From: Juglans regia
Lineage: Eukaryota > Streptophyta > Magnoliopsida > Fagales > Juglandaceae
Length of the DNA: 64,000 nucleotides
NCBI RefSeq assembly: GCF_001411555.2
Contig: NC_049902.1
Location: 11,041,888 to 11,105,887, forward strand
Direction: 5' to 3'
Numbering within the stretch: position 1 is the first letter of the stretch; each line of letters starts with the position of its first letter. Under the pieces are notes generated by a model. That model saw only the letters and a list, made by a program, of their open reading frames with translations. It searched no databases and was not told where the DNA came from. The position numbers and the translations under genes are program-made. Positions 52,851 to 63,902 of the stretch are shown in pieces.

Positions 52851-53441
52851 ACAAGGTGTAGGAGACAAGAGGAATCACATTGATTTCAAAACTCAATGAG
52901 TAGCACATGATTTTGATATGGATTTAGTTGCTATCTGGGCTATGTTTATGCAATGTCTCCCCACCAACTGTCAACAGATCCCCCAACTCATCACCAAGTA
53001 TATTTTAACTTATTAAAGTTCATGAATCTTCACTTAGGTAATATGATAATAGAATTTCGTGAAATGACAATCATAGAATATTTTACACACGAGGGGTCTT
53101 GTCACCATCTCCTGCAGCACTAGAAAGGCATTCTTAGCCATTCTTTCTACTTCACCTGCCTTCTTTGGCGACAAGATGGTCGTGTCACTCGTGGGCTCGT
53201 GTATTATAAAATAAGTAACTGCTCAATGGGTGTTACTTTAATTGATATGTAAGCAGTTACCGTAGTTACAAAAATGAAAGACCAGGACGGTTCAATCAGA
53301 GATAGACACAGTATTAAATGTTCATGCGGTCTTCAGCCAGTCCGAAAATTCTATATGAGAAACATCAAATATTGTAGTATCCACTTATGTGTGTATCTCT
53401 CTTCAGAATTGGTCATGAGAGACGACTATTTCTGGTCAACA

Positions 53442-53660
53442 CACTACAAGAAAAGGGCTTATTGTGGTGATTTTTATTATCGTTGCAAATAAAATTGCAG
53501 CAATAAGTGGTTATTTGCAATGAATTTGATCTCGCTGCTCACTTTTAATTTTGTCAAAAATGCAGCGAATTAAAAAGTATCAAAAATGTACAAATGCAGC
53601 GATTATACGGTGTTTTTGCGACGATTTTGAGCGCTGAAAAAGTCCTGATTTCTTGTAGTG
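53442..53660. mobile_element. CACTA-type MITE (219 bp) with perfect ACA target duplication
   Basis: Begins CACTACAAGAAAAGGGC and ends CTGATTTCTTGTAGTG, the CACTA signature. The flanking trinucleotides are ACA (53439-53441) and ACA (53661-53663), the 3-bp duplication expected. The interior is AT-rich without coding. The equivalent place in the second duplication unit (about 55921-55945) has no insert. Confidence 0.92.
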
Positions 53661-54281
53661 ACATTCCTTCCTTCCATAGGAAAACTCATCCATAAGAGTC
53701 AATGAAGTTTGCTATCTTTGTGGCGTTATCAAATTTATAAAAACGAGTTATGACAAGTGACAGCCAGTCTTGCCTTTCATGCAGGGTTATGCCATCCTAA
53801 CATGTAGTTATGCATCTCTCAATATGTTTTGGTTGCTATTCTTCTGATCTATATCCCTCATTGCATTCTATAGTTAAATTAGAGAAAATCTTAGGACTAA
53901 GTGGCACTGCGATCTTGTCTCCCATAACTTCATTTCTCAGCCTGTGTATTGCATCATTTTCTAACCTTTGACAAGTCTGATTAATTGGATAATAGAATAA
54001 TTGCAGGGGTCTTATCAATTCTTTTATATGGCTGATTTTACACAGCCATGTCCGGTCTTTTGGTGTTAATAATGAATGCTGAGGAAGATGTCTGTAATCA
54101 AGTAATGTAGCAAAGATAATTTCTGTAAATGAGTACTATTATTTTGGGAGAAGAGATAATACACATATTGCTCATTCATGTACAATTATGAATACTAATA
54201 CTTCCCTTTTTTCTTTTAATAACAAAAATGGTTGCCCATGGTTATATATACAGCTCATTCATGTACAAGTGTGAGTGAATA

Positions 54282-55166
54282 CTAGTGGTTGAAGGTGTTG
54301 AGAAGGGAAACTCTGGTTTTGATTAAGCGCCTGAAAAGGAGCTCAAGTCCTTCTTCAAGATCTTGAACGTTCGGCTCCAATTTTAACAGCAAGTTCTGGA
54401 CATTCTCAACATTCACCATGTCATCAGATTTGCTTCTTCTTTCCCTAACGATGGAGTACAATGCAGAATCGACCATCTCGAGTTCAGATCTTTCTGTATC
54501 TTCATTGTCACATGCTACTCTTTTGGGAAGGACCAACTTGGAGACCAAAGACCAGCTGCTTGATTTTGATCTCAACTTGGAGCCTGTTATATAAGACAAC
54601 AAGGATTCAAAGACATTGAGGGTGGCTGCTTCTATTTCTCTTAATGTGTTAACCATGGCCAGATTCTCATGGTTTTTGTCAGCACGCTTACTTTCCATTC
54701 CTTTCAGGGCCTTTTGGACTGCCTTCTTGACAACCTTCCTAGACATCAAGTATTTCCTGACCTCCCTCTCAAACCCCATGTCACCTCCTCTTCTCCTGCG
54801 CATATTTGATTGGAGCTCACGTGTGCACTCCTTTGTATGGATCACGGCATCCTTGGTTGCGGTACAAGCGTCCAATAGCTGGAGAGATCCATCAAAAAGC
54901 TCTTCAACCCACTTGTCATGGTGCTCTTGGGAAATTGCTTGCTGAGTTTGGGGTAATAGAAGCAACTTTTCAACACATTCATGCAGATCCTGAAGGCAAC
55001 TCAGTTTGCTTCTTAATGCAGATGATGGTGATGAAGAGGTTGTGTCTGAGGCAACTAATCTGCACAAATGCTCATTGCATTGTAGAATAAGAGGGTGTGG
55101 CCTTGAGGGCAAGCTATTAGAGCGAGCATGGTAATTGGATTTTTGGTTTAAATGACGGGAAGCCAT
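54282..55166 (-). CDS. DUF241 family protein, tandem copy 2
   Basis: Single exon, 294 residues, exactly the length of copy 1, with no indel between them and about 39 substitutions by eye. Starts 'MASRHLNQKSNYHARSNSLP'; family blocks 'LSCLQDLHECVEKLLLLPQT', 'EELFDGSLQLLDACTATKDA', 'EVRKYLMSRKVVKKAVQKAL', 'VQDLEEGLELLFRRLIKTRV', 'SLLNTFNH'. Most changes lie in the variable stretch around residues 74-84 and 233-252, while the coiled core and C-terminus are conserved, as expected if both copies are under selection. A TATA-like GATATATAC lies about 110 bases upstream. Role unknown beyond the family. Confidence 0.9.
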   Translation of the reverse strand: MASRHLNQKSNYHARSNSLPSRPHPLILQCNEHLCRLVASDTTSSSPSSALRSKLSCLQDLHECVEKLLLLPQTQQAISQEHHDKWVEELFDGSLQLLDACTATKDAVIHTKECTRELQSNMRRRRGGDMGFEREVRKYLMSRKVVKKAVQKALKGMESKRADKNHENLAMVNTLREIEAATLNVFESLLSYITGSKLRSKSSSWSLVSKLVLPKRVACDNEDTERSELEMVDSALYSIVRERRSKSDDMVNVENVQNLLLKLEPNVQDLEEGLELLFRRLIKTRVSLLNTFNH

Positions 55167-56215
55167 GATGATCTCTTTCTTTCAGATAAGAAAACAGGAG
55201 ACCTTGGAGTTGGATGTTCAATCCAGACTTCAAATTTGCCCTCTTCCCTTGGCATCTGCCAAATATATATATTTGTATATATCACAAGGTACTTTAGGAG
55301 ACAAGAGGAATCACATTGATTTCAAAACTCAATGAGTGGCACATGATTTTAAAGGCTATCTAGGCACTGTCTATGCAATGTCTCCCCAACAACAGATTCC
55401 CCAACTGATCACCAAAGTATATTTAAACTTGTTAAAGCACATGATCCGTGTCTTCACTTAGGTAATATGATAATAGGACTTATTGTATTATATAACACAC
55501 GAGGGTTACTATTGTCACCATTTCCTGCAATACTAGAAAGGCAGTGATCCACCCGCCTTTCTGGGAGACAAGATATAGGTTGTGTCACTCGTGGGCACCT
55601 TGTATTATGCAATAACTAACTGCTCAATAGGGATTACATCAATTGCAATCAGGTCATTTTTTTGGTATGCTAACCAGTTAAACTAATTAAAAAATGAAAC
55701 ATCAATGCAAATTTCTTCAATTATCTTATTAATAAACAACCACGTAGACACATTATGTCTACGTGGTGTAATTCACATTGTTCGGAAATCTTTTAGGGGT
55801 AGCATTAAATGTTGTAGAGCTCACATTATGTGTCTATCTCTCTTTAGATCTAGACGGCCATCCAATTCGGTCAGACAACTAGATATGACAATGATATCTA
55901 TTCACCAAAGAAATTTATTGCTGGTTAACATGACACTTCCCTTCCAAGAAAATTCATCCATAGAAGTCAATGAAACTATCTGTGTGGGGTTATCAATTTA
56001 CAAAAACGAGTTAGCACAAGTGACAGCTCATTCTAATTGTCTTTCATGTAGTTATGTATATGATCTCTCATTAATTATGTTTTAATGGCGATACTTGTGA
56101 TCTATATCCCTCATTGCATTAATGATCTATATATAGTTAAATTAGAAAAAATCATAGCACTAAGTGGCACTGGGATCTTGTCTCCCATAATCTCATCATT
56201 TCTCAGTTCCTCGTG
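55167..56215. other. Promoter side of DUF241 copy 2 (part of duplication unit 2)
   Basis: Colinear with 52747-54010 minus the CACTA MITE. No other gene; the 126-codon open frame at 55705-56085 is not conserved in unit 1. Confidence 0.5.
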
Positions 56216-58259
56216 CATGCATCGGTTTCACACAATTATTCATTAAAACATTACCCTAATTTCTAACTACCATTATAATTCATTAGGAAACTTAATATAT
56301 GTCTGTCTCTAGTGGGAAATCCTGAAGAGTTTTATATAAATTAAGCAGCATGCATGTGGGTCTCTCAGTTCCATTTGTGCACAAAGATGATCATATGCAC
56401 CATTTGTATAAAATAAAATGAGCAGTTCAGCGCTTAACGTGTTGGTTTTAATATCTAATTGAAACCGGATCCATGTTTAAGGGTTAGGCTCAGGGGGACA
56501 TTTAGCAACAACCATTGGAGTTGGAGGCACATGAGTTGTTAGATCCAAATTTGGACCCATCCAATCCACATGTTATATATTTTGGCATGTGATACGACTC
56601 TAAACTCAACACGAACGTAACATGGTATAGTGTGTTTGAATTTAATATAAATGGGTTCAGGTAAAAACGGATCGATCCATTAAGTCACGATTAATAAACG
56701 GGTCAATAATGGATTAGCCCGCTTAGCCAGAAACCAACCTGCAATAATCCGTTTAAATTTGTTTCAATATTACAATTTTATTATTGTTGGGTTATAATAT
56801 TGGTATTTCTCAATGTGCTTATGTTTTCATTGTTAAGATTGCAATTAATTTTGGACTTATACTCATATTTGTTATTGTTGGGTTTTCAATATTAGTTTTA
56901 TTATATGTTAAAATCTAAAAAATATTGATATTTTTTGTTAGTAGCCTAATAGGTAGATTTATTGTTTTTTTTTTTTAGAGATATTGTGGCTACTAATAAT
57001 TAAATATATATTTTAAATTTATGAGAAAATATATTAATTAAGTCAAATAGGTTATGCAGGTCAGTTCAATCTATTAACATAAAACATGTTGAAATGAGTT
57101 GTGTCGTATTAATCTATTTCTAATTAATTATTAAACGGGTCGTGTCATGTCACCCGTATTTAAATTGGTTGTGTTAGGATTTAAAGGTTTGATCCGTTTA
57201 ACATGACGGGTCGTGTTCAGATTGACTTATATAGTCGTATGACCATGACTTGACATGACACAAATAAGATCTGCAAATATGAATTGCCACCCCTAATATT
57301 ATATTTAATAAAACCCATTCTTTCAACTCAATTAATGTCCGTTTAAACCACTTTGATTCAAATCATTTTGTTTGGTATGTTATGGACAAAGTTTATTTAT
57401 GTACTTTCTCTTCGATATTGAGATGTTTAAGTTACATTAAAATATCACTTATTTCTAGTGAAAAGACTATTGCGAAAAATTTTGAGTAGCATAATTGCAA
57501 AGTCATAACTACAAGTCTCGGTACAAAATTCTCACCCATTAATCATATATTGTGGCCTCAAAATAGGAACCAACACAATCTCCACCGAAGATGAAGCAAC
57601 GATGGTTCGCGTTCATATTTTTATGTGACATAACTCGACTAATGAATAAATACATAGGATCATTAAGGTAGCAAATAGTTTATGTATAGTGCACAACCAC
57701 TACAAGTGACCATGTTCTGGCCATTAGACTGTGTCCACATTGGGCCGATGTCTTGGCCACCCTCGTGGTGTTTTGACCTCTAGCCACCACGGAGATGGCT
57801 CGAAAGTGGCCATGTCTCGGTCACCACACAACCACCCGTGGTGGCTATGCCAGAATGGGTGGTTTTGTTTTTGTTAAAATCCTAAATAATATAAATTAAT
57901 TTTTAATAAAAATATGTATTTTAGTTTTATAAGAAATAATTTAGTTATTTTTTTCTAAAAAGAAATAAAAATGAGAAGTGGTGCCTTTTGACGAGGTCAT
58001 GTATTCTTACTAATTGTGAAGACCAAAAATTGTAACAATGGAGCTATTGTTAAAAACTTCAAACTACAAGGAATCTATTGCTAAAAAAATTGCACAGAGT
58101 TCTAAATCTAAATCTGGCCTAGCACAGGGGGTGTCCCATTGAAGTTCCCAACATAAACTTTCTGTTAGATTCTGTAAAAACAACATACATAAAGAGATTT
58201 AGAAGTTTAGGGTTTATAGTATAGAGTTTTAGTTTTTCCTTTTGAAAAATTTAATCCGA
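56216..58259. other. AT-rich stretch with degenerate transposon sequence
   Basis: 56600-57296 repeats 'AAACGGGTC', 'CGGGTCGTGT' and 'TTTAACATGACGGGTCG', ending AATTGCCACCCCTA, the texture of a common plant MITE whose ends read TAGGGGTGGCAATT; the left end was not found. 57690-57850 has repeated 'GTGGCCATGTCTCGG' words. No gene recognised. Confidence 0.45.
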
Positions 58260-60581
58260 TGTAGTTATTGTGAGAATATGCCCTTCGAAGGTAGGAACAC
58301 CCCACACACAAGACTAAAAGATTTGTCATCTCGGGTGCAAGGGAAGGGCCCTGTCAAATGGACAGGGCGAGCAAAAGGCTCAAGTAAATACTCAGGCAAG
58401 CACGGCCCTAGGCTAGGAAAGGATCAAGAAAAGAGTAACTAACTAATGAAATAAGCGCCATTTTGGGTGAGTTCTATGTCAGACGCGTGAAAGATAGACG
58501 TGCGATATGCAAGGTGAGCAAGTTTAGAAGTGAGCGAAGGCATTCAAGCAGGCAATGGGCGAGTGGAGATTAATGAGTATAATACAGTATGAGCAACAAT
58601 AATGCTACAATAGAGCAATTTGTAGCACGTACACATTACGAGAAGAACTATAAACAACGCGGTGTAAAAGTTAGAGTGCCCAGAAAATAGCATAGAAGTG
58701 CACAGAGAGTAGCGGGTAACCTCACAAAAGATTATACTCAAAGGACAACATTTCTACAAGAGCACACATGGGAAAGGAGGCTCAGGGACTCGAATATGTC
58801 TAACCGTGCGCAGAGGCATTTCACCACATGGGTGACATTCACAACTGCCAGACTGAACTCCTTGTCTCCTTGGTTGAACTCTTGAAAAGTGCAGAACACA
58901 TCATTTCCATCACTGCCACCCCCACCATCTGACGTACACTTGGACAACGGGTCCTTTCCGATTCATTAGCCAATCCACGTTGGGAATTTTGAGGCTTGTG
59001 AAAGGCATAACTCTTCGTATAAATAGCATCTATCATCAAATTTTAGTTGTATAAATAGCATCTATCGTCAAGTTTCAGTCTCGCACTTTGAGATCACCAA
59101 AAACTCAAATGTCTGTGTGTGTGTGTGTGCTTTTGCTCTAATCCTTGGGAGAAGGAAAAAACTAACTCCATAGGCAGAGCTAGCACTCTCATGCTTTCAG
59201 ACACTAGAGTCCTCATCAAATTAAGGGAGGCAAGATCATCAACAAGCTATTTGGTGAAAGCTCACTATTGAGGTATGTTTTTCTCTATGACAAAGCTAGA
59301 AGTGTTGGTTAATGACTATGAGTATGCCGTGTCCCGATCTACTTTGAGGTAGGTTTTTCTCTATGACAACGCTAGTAGTGTTGGTTAATGACTATGAGTA
59401 GTTTCTTCCTCCCCATTCTCTTAAAAGTTTTCGCATGCATAAAACCCCACTATGATTTACTCTCTGTCTGTGTGATGTTATTCTTTAAAAATACTTGATT
59501 TCCTGTTTTAAGAGGAATAAATGGGTGTGTGAGTGGATCATAACTCCAAGCCGAGATGGGGTACATTATCTCAGTGGAGCTTCTATGTTTACTTAGGAGC
59601 GTCTAAGAACTGAGTGATGTCCCCTAAGTTGTCTCATGGTGGGAATGGGCTCGAGAGAGATGGTAACGCTTTCGGATCGATGTTGTGGCTTCTCGACTAG
59701 TGGAGGCTAGATGAGTCTGTGATAAAGGACGGGGTACAAGGGGTACAAAGCAAGGAGTTACTAATTAAAAATTCATAAACATGGTCGTTACCTGTAGTAT
59801 GGCGAAGGGAACTAGGTGTGCATATGGCCATGCAAAAGGGAAGATCGTGGTGCACATGTTTATAAACAGAAATGATGGGCAAGACGAATTTCATGTTTAT
59901 TAATGGACTTGAGGTTTGGGATTATTTTATATGTGGTAATATGAACATTGGATGCTTAGTAACTTTTCTATTTTTTTTATGAATTCTTTATTTGCTCGGA
60001 GGTTCGCACTTCGGTATGTATGATCTACTTTCTATTTATTTTAAAGCTATTTGTTTATACATATTCACCGCATTTTCTTGCATTAATAGTTGTTGTCTTG
60101 AGTTATATAACTTATTGAGATTTCCTTGAAATCTCATCATGGTAGTCTCACTACAATTTCGCTCTTCAAAATCGTAGGCTTTGATGCAAATGTAGGAATG
60201 GAAGTGGAATACAAGGAGGAGGAGCCAGTGCAACCTGAGGAACAGCTTTGGTGTCTCTCACCATTTAAGATGTTGATATTTGGTAATATTTTGTTATCTA
60301 ATTTAGGTGATGAACAAGTTGTGGTCTGTAATATTTTAACGGTGGAATGGATGTGACTTATGGATATTGTTTATGGGTGAGCAAAAGTATATTTCTTTGG
60401 TACTGATGTTATTTGTAGCATTGACTTGCACTCTAATTTTCCGTTATGACTATTTGTACATGTATGTTGGGTATAAAAACACAAAATGTTCCACAAAATG
60501 TAAGGGGTGTTTGCCTGTGTGGTGAGCATCCTGATGTCTTGGCCTTTGGTCAAATCCTAAGCGAGGGCTAGGGGCATCACA
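58260..60581 (+). mobile_element. 5' LTR of a Ty3/gypsy element
   Basis: The 3' end is firm: CTAGGGGCATCACA (60568-60581) is followed by a primer binding site. Two TATA boxes lie at 59018-59026 and 59050-59058. The 5' end is placed at the TGTAGTTATTGTGAG near 58262, which is less certain. Parts resemble the solo LTR at 29398-32293. Confidence 0.6.
59018..59058 (+). promoter_or_regulatory. Duplicated TATA box of the gypsy LTR
   Basis: TATAAATAGCATCTATC occurs at 59018 and again at 59050, 32 bases apart. A start of transcription would fall near 59050-59085. Confidence 0.55.
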
Positions 60582-60589
60582 GATACGGG

Positions 60590-60601
60590 TGGTATAAGAG
60601 C
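60590..60601 (+). other. Primer binding site
   Basis: TGGTATAAGAGC, one base off the plant retrotransposon consensus TGGTATCAGAGC (initiator tRNA-Met), 8 bases after the LTR end. Confidence 0.75.
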
Positions 60602-60710
60602 TTTCACGACTCTGTTTAAATTCATAGATCACCTAGAAGTTGTACTAGAGCTAGGTTCTAAATCTTAGTATAGTAGGCTTGAATACTAGTACTGTTGAGA
60701 ATGAGCAAAG

Positions 60711-61500
60711 TTGATGGGGCTTGAATCTATCGTAGGAAAGGTTGTATGGTGCGACCAAGATTATCCCGTAGCAAGCGACCCTAAGATGGGCCTAAGGAGG
60801 ATCAACCACATAACGATGGGGATTATGCTATGGCCCAGGCGATTAACTGCATGTCGAAGCTGCTGTAACAACAACAAGAGCTCTTCCAAAAATAGCTGCA
60901 ATAGCAACAAATGCATCACCAATGCGTTGAGTAGAGGGCTTGTTTGTACGAATGACTTTTGGCATACTGATATCCAGGAGTTTTTGACAATGAAGGACCT
61001 ATGAAAGCAGGAAAGTGAATCAAGGATCTCGAAAGGACCTTCAAGCTATGTGGGTGCATGGAGGATCATACTGTGCTTTATGCCAGTTACTTGTTACAAG
61101 GGGAAGCCGTTGTCTGGTGGGACATAAAGAGACAACTGTTAATCATGGAGATGGGACCCCTAGAGGTAGTAACATGGCAGAGATTTAAGAAGGAGTTTGA
61201 TGATCGTTTCTTCCCCACCATTGTGAAGCAAAAGAAGGCTAGGGAATTATGCTGCTAAATTCATGGAGTTGGGGAGGCTTGCTACACATCTTGTTTCCAT
61301 GGAGGAAATGCGTACATAGTTATATCAAGATGGGTTGTAACCATAGATACATTCCCAAGTGGCTTATCTGTAGATACAAGACTTCCAGAGGCTAGTGGAA
61401 GTAGCCTCGATAGCTGAATGGGAGCATTGCAGCTTAAAAGCCATGACGATGAGCTTGAAGCGAAGGACATGTTGGGGAAGAAAGCAGTTTTGGGTCCCTT
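60711..61500 (+). pseudogene. Gypsy gag, broken
   Basis: The retrotransposon gag block is clear at 61058-61250: 'YASYLLQGEAVVWWDIKRQL', 'VVTWQRFKKEFDDRFFPTIV', 'KQKKARE', then in the next frame 'AAKFMELGRLATHLVSMEEM'. These fit chromovirus (Tekay/Del-like) gag. A Gln/Asn-rich stretch precedes it. No zinc knuckle was followed with confidence. Stops and shifts throughout. Confidence 0.75.
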
Positions 61501-62144
61501 CAAAGGTTTGTGTCTAGATTAGGGACACGTCCACAAAGAATTTTAGAAATGCATATGAGAGGTTGAATGCCTATATGCAATTAGAGCGACAGGTCCCAAG
61601 AAGGGTATTGTCATAAGACCGCTAGCACTTATTTTAGATGCTGTCAAACTAAATTGGCCTAAGGGGAAGGACATTGCTAGTTGGAGGGAGGACAGTCGGA
61701 CAGTGCAGGTGTGAGTGTATGCCTTGACGCATGGAGAGATTGATGAGGATGCTCCAGAGACTTCAAAGGGTGGCGTCATAAAAAATTGGAACCCTTTCAG
61801 TTAAGGTTAAGTACGTATTAAATGATAAGTTTGGTCTAAAGAGTTAGAGGACTTGATTGTATCTGGAAGAGTCAAGTTTTTTGGATACTAAGCATGTACC
61901 TTATTCTATTCGGGTACATCCTAGTCATTTATATCTACCTCATTCGCTCAAATGTATAGTTTACAAACGGTGTCAATGCAACATAGTGTAGCAGTAGCCC
62001 TACCCACCAAGGAAGTAGTAGTATGCACACTGATGACATTGATTTGCCCATTGGAGCTAGTGTTGGAGGCAAATTTGATCATGTTTAACCTATTTGAATT
62101 TGACATTATTTTGGGAATGGACTAGTATAAAATTTTGAAGTCAG
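61501..62144 (+). pseudogene. Gypsy gag end and protease, broken
   Basis: Mostly unreadable; near 62000-62140 'LELVLEANLIMFNLFEFDII' and 'ILGMD' give the back half of a gypsy protease ('FDVILGMDWL'). The DSGA active site is not visible. Confidence 0.55.
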
Positions 62145-63125
62145 GTGGTTAGCTTCCAATTGGCTGAAGGAATTGTAATGGAGTACACAGGTAGAAGGCT
62201 TAGGACGTTGTCGAAGGTGATTGTGGCTCTGCAAGTTAAGAGGGATCTGGTCAGTGGAGCAGAAGCATACATCGTCCATATAGTGATTAAGCCAATAGAG
62301 AGGAAGTTAGTAAAAGGGATGCTTGTTGTTGAGGAATTCCTTGATGTATTTGCCAACACTTTCCATAGATTGCCACCGATTCGGAAGAATGGATTTGTGA
62401 TGGATTTGGAACCGAAAGCAGCTCCTATACATAAGGCACCATATTGGATGGCGCCATCAGAGTTGAAAGAATTGAAAGCGTAGTCACATGAACTTCTGGA
62501 TAAGATGTTTATTAGTCCAAGCTAGTCACCATGGAGAGCATCAATGTTATTTTTCAAGAAGAAGGATGGAAACCCTTCGCATGCGTATAGATTACTGGGA
62601 CTTGAACAAAGTAATGATAAAGAATAAATACCCTTGCCTAGGATCAATGATTTGCTTGGTCAACTACAAGGAGCGGCAATCTTCTCCAAGATCAACGTAG
62701 GGTCAGGGTATCACCAGTTAAGTATTAAGGAAAGTGATGTGCCCAAAACTACCTATAGGAGAAGATACATGCACTATGAATTTACGGTGATGCAATTTGG
62801 GCTAGCCAACACACTTGCTGCATTCATGGATATCATGAATCAGGTGTTTAGGCCTTTCTTGGATGTGTTCGTGGTGGTGTTTATTGATGATATTTTGGTC
62901 TACTCAGGGGACTTGGAAGAGCACACAAACCACCCACGACTAGTATTGGGGAAGCTGCGGGAGCATCAGTTATACACAAAACTCAACAAGTGTGAGGTTT
63001 GGTTGGAGGAAGTGAATGGCAGCATCCCACAATGGTTCATGAGGTCAGGAGCTTTTTGGGGCTTGCTTAATACAAGAGATTTGTGGAAGGTTTCTCTAAA
63101 CTCTCAGGTCCACTCACAACTTTGA
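62145..63125 (+). pseudogene. Gypsy reverse transcriptase (chromovirus type), frameshifted
   Basis: Linker 'VVEEFLDVFANTFHRLPPIR', 'APYWMAPSELKELKA' (62310-62480), a stop, then 'GNPSHAYR' / '[16 protein letters not shown]' (about 62590-62630), and an open stretch 62634-63125: '[20 protein letters not shown]', '[20 protein letters not shown]', '[20 protein letters not shown]', '[20 protein letters not shown]' with the FIDD active site, '[17 protein letters not shown]'. The RT is readable over its whole length but needs at least three frame changes. Confidence 0.85.
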
Positions 63126-63630
63126 CCAAGAAGAATGCTAAGTTTGTATGGTCTGAGAGATGCGAGTTGACTTTCCAGAAGCTGAAGAAGAGATTTACCA
63201 TGGCTCCTGTGTTGGCCTTGCCAAAGCCTTACAAGCCATTGGTGGTTTTCAGCGATGCGTCCAGATATGGCCTTGGGCACGTTTTGATGTAAGAAGGTCA
63301 AGCAGTGGCGTACACATCATGTCAACTGAAGGAATATGAGAAAAACTACCCTACCCAAGTCTTGGAATCAGCAACTATGGTATTCACCTTGAAGATTTGA
63401 CAACACTATCTCTATGGTGAGACCTGCAAGATATACACAGACCACAAGAGCTTGAAGCATCTCTTCACCCAAAAGAACCTGAACATGAGGCAAAGGAGGT
63501 GGGTGAAAGCAATTAGCAAGTACTAGTGTGAGATCAAGTATCATCCAGGAAAGGCCAACCTGGTTGCTGATGCACTGAGTTGGAAATCTTGGGTGAGAGA
63601 TACAATAGAGTCTTTGAAGGTAGATTAACT
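63083..63630 (+). pseudogene. Gypsy RNase H, broken
   Basis: '[20 protein letters not shown]', 'FQKLKKRFTMAPVLALPKPY', 'VVFSDASRYGLGHVLM', stop, then 'GQAVAYTSCQLKEYEKNYPT', 'HYLYGETCKIYTDHKSLKHL', 'CEIKYHPGKANLVADALSWK'. The D of FSDAS, E region and D of TDHKSL and VADAL are all present; three stops break the frame. Confidence 0.8.
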
Positions 63631-63640
63631 CCTTAGCTGA

Positions 63641-63902
63641 ATGACAAGCCTACTATTGGAAAGCTATCAGCAAGGGGAATTCACCGCCTTAATGCATGAA
63701 GTAAGGGTTTTGGACTATGATGAGCTAAAGGTTCAACAAAGAATAGATCCTAAGTTTATGGACATTCGACGACGGGTTTGGAAGGTGAAAGGATCCAAGC
63801 CTTTCAATCTCAGTAGGAATGGCACCCTTCTGTACAAGGACCATAGAGTGATCCTTGCAAACCCAAAATCAAGGAAAAGCTACTCATCGATGCCCATGTA
63901 GC
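63641..63902 (+). pseudogene. Gypsy integrase N-terminus, cut by an LTR insertion
   Basis: 'YQQGEFTALMHEVRVLDYDE', 'VQQRIDPKFMDIRRRVWKVK', 'FNLSRNGTLLYKDHRVILAN' lead towards the H2C2 zinc finger; in the next frame 'KEKLLIDAHVA' is reached, and the sequence then switches at 63903 to an LTR start. The finger and catalytic core would lie beyond the inserted element. Confidence 0.8.

Larger units (their letters stand above)
51655..54060. repeat. Tandem duplication unit 1 (DUF241 gene with flanks)
   Basis: Colinear with 54070-56215: 3' flank ('GCTGAGGAAGAT', 'AATCAAGTAATGTAGCAAAG'), gene, promoter ('GAGACAAGAGGAATCACATT') and a distal part ('CTATATCCCTCATTGCATT', 'CTAAGTGGCACTG', 'ATCTTGTCTCCCATAA'). 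Unit 1 has the CACTA MITE that unit 2 lacks. Confidence 0.9.
54070..56215. repeat. Tandem duplication unit 2
   Basis: Second copy of 51655-54060, head to tail, with small indels. It ends near 56215 where similarity to the left unit's right end ('CATTTCTCAG') runs out. Confidence 0.9.

Noticed and set aside
56100..58240. Search for a further host gene between the DUF241 pair and the gypsy LTR
   Set aside because: Only short frames without conservation; sequence words suggest old MITE material.
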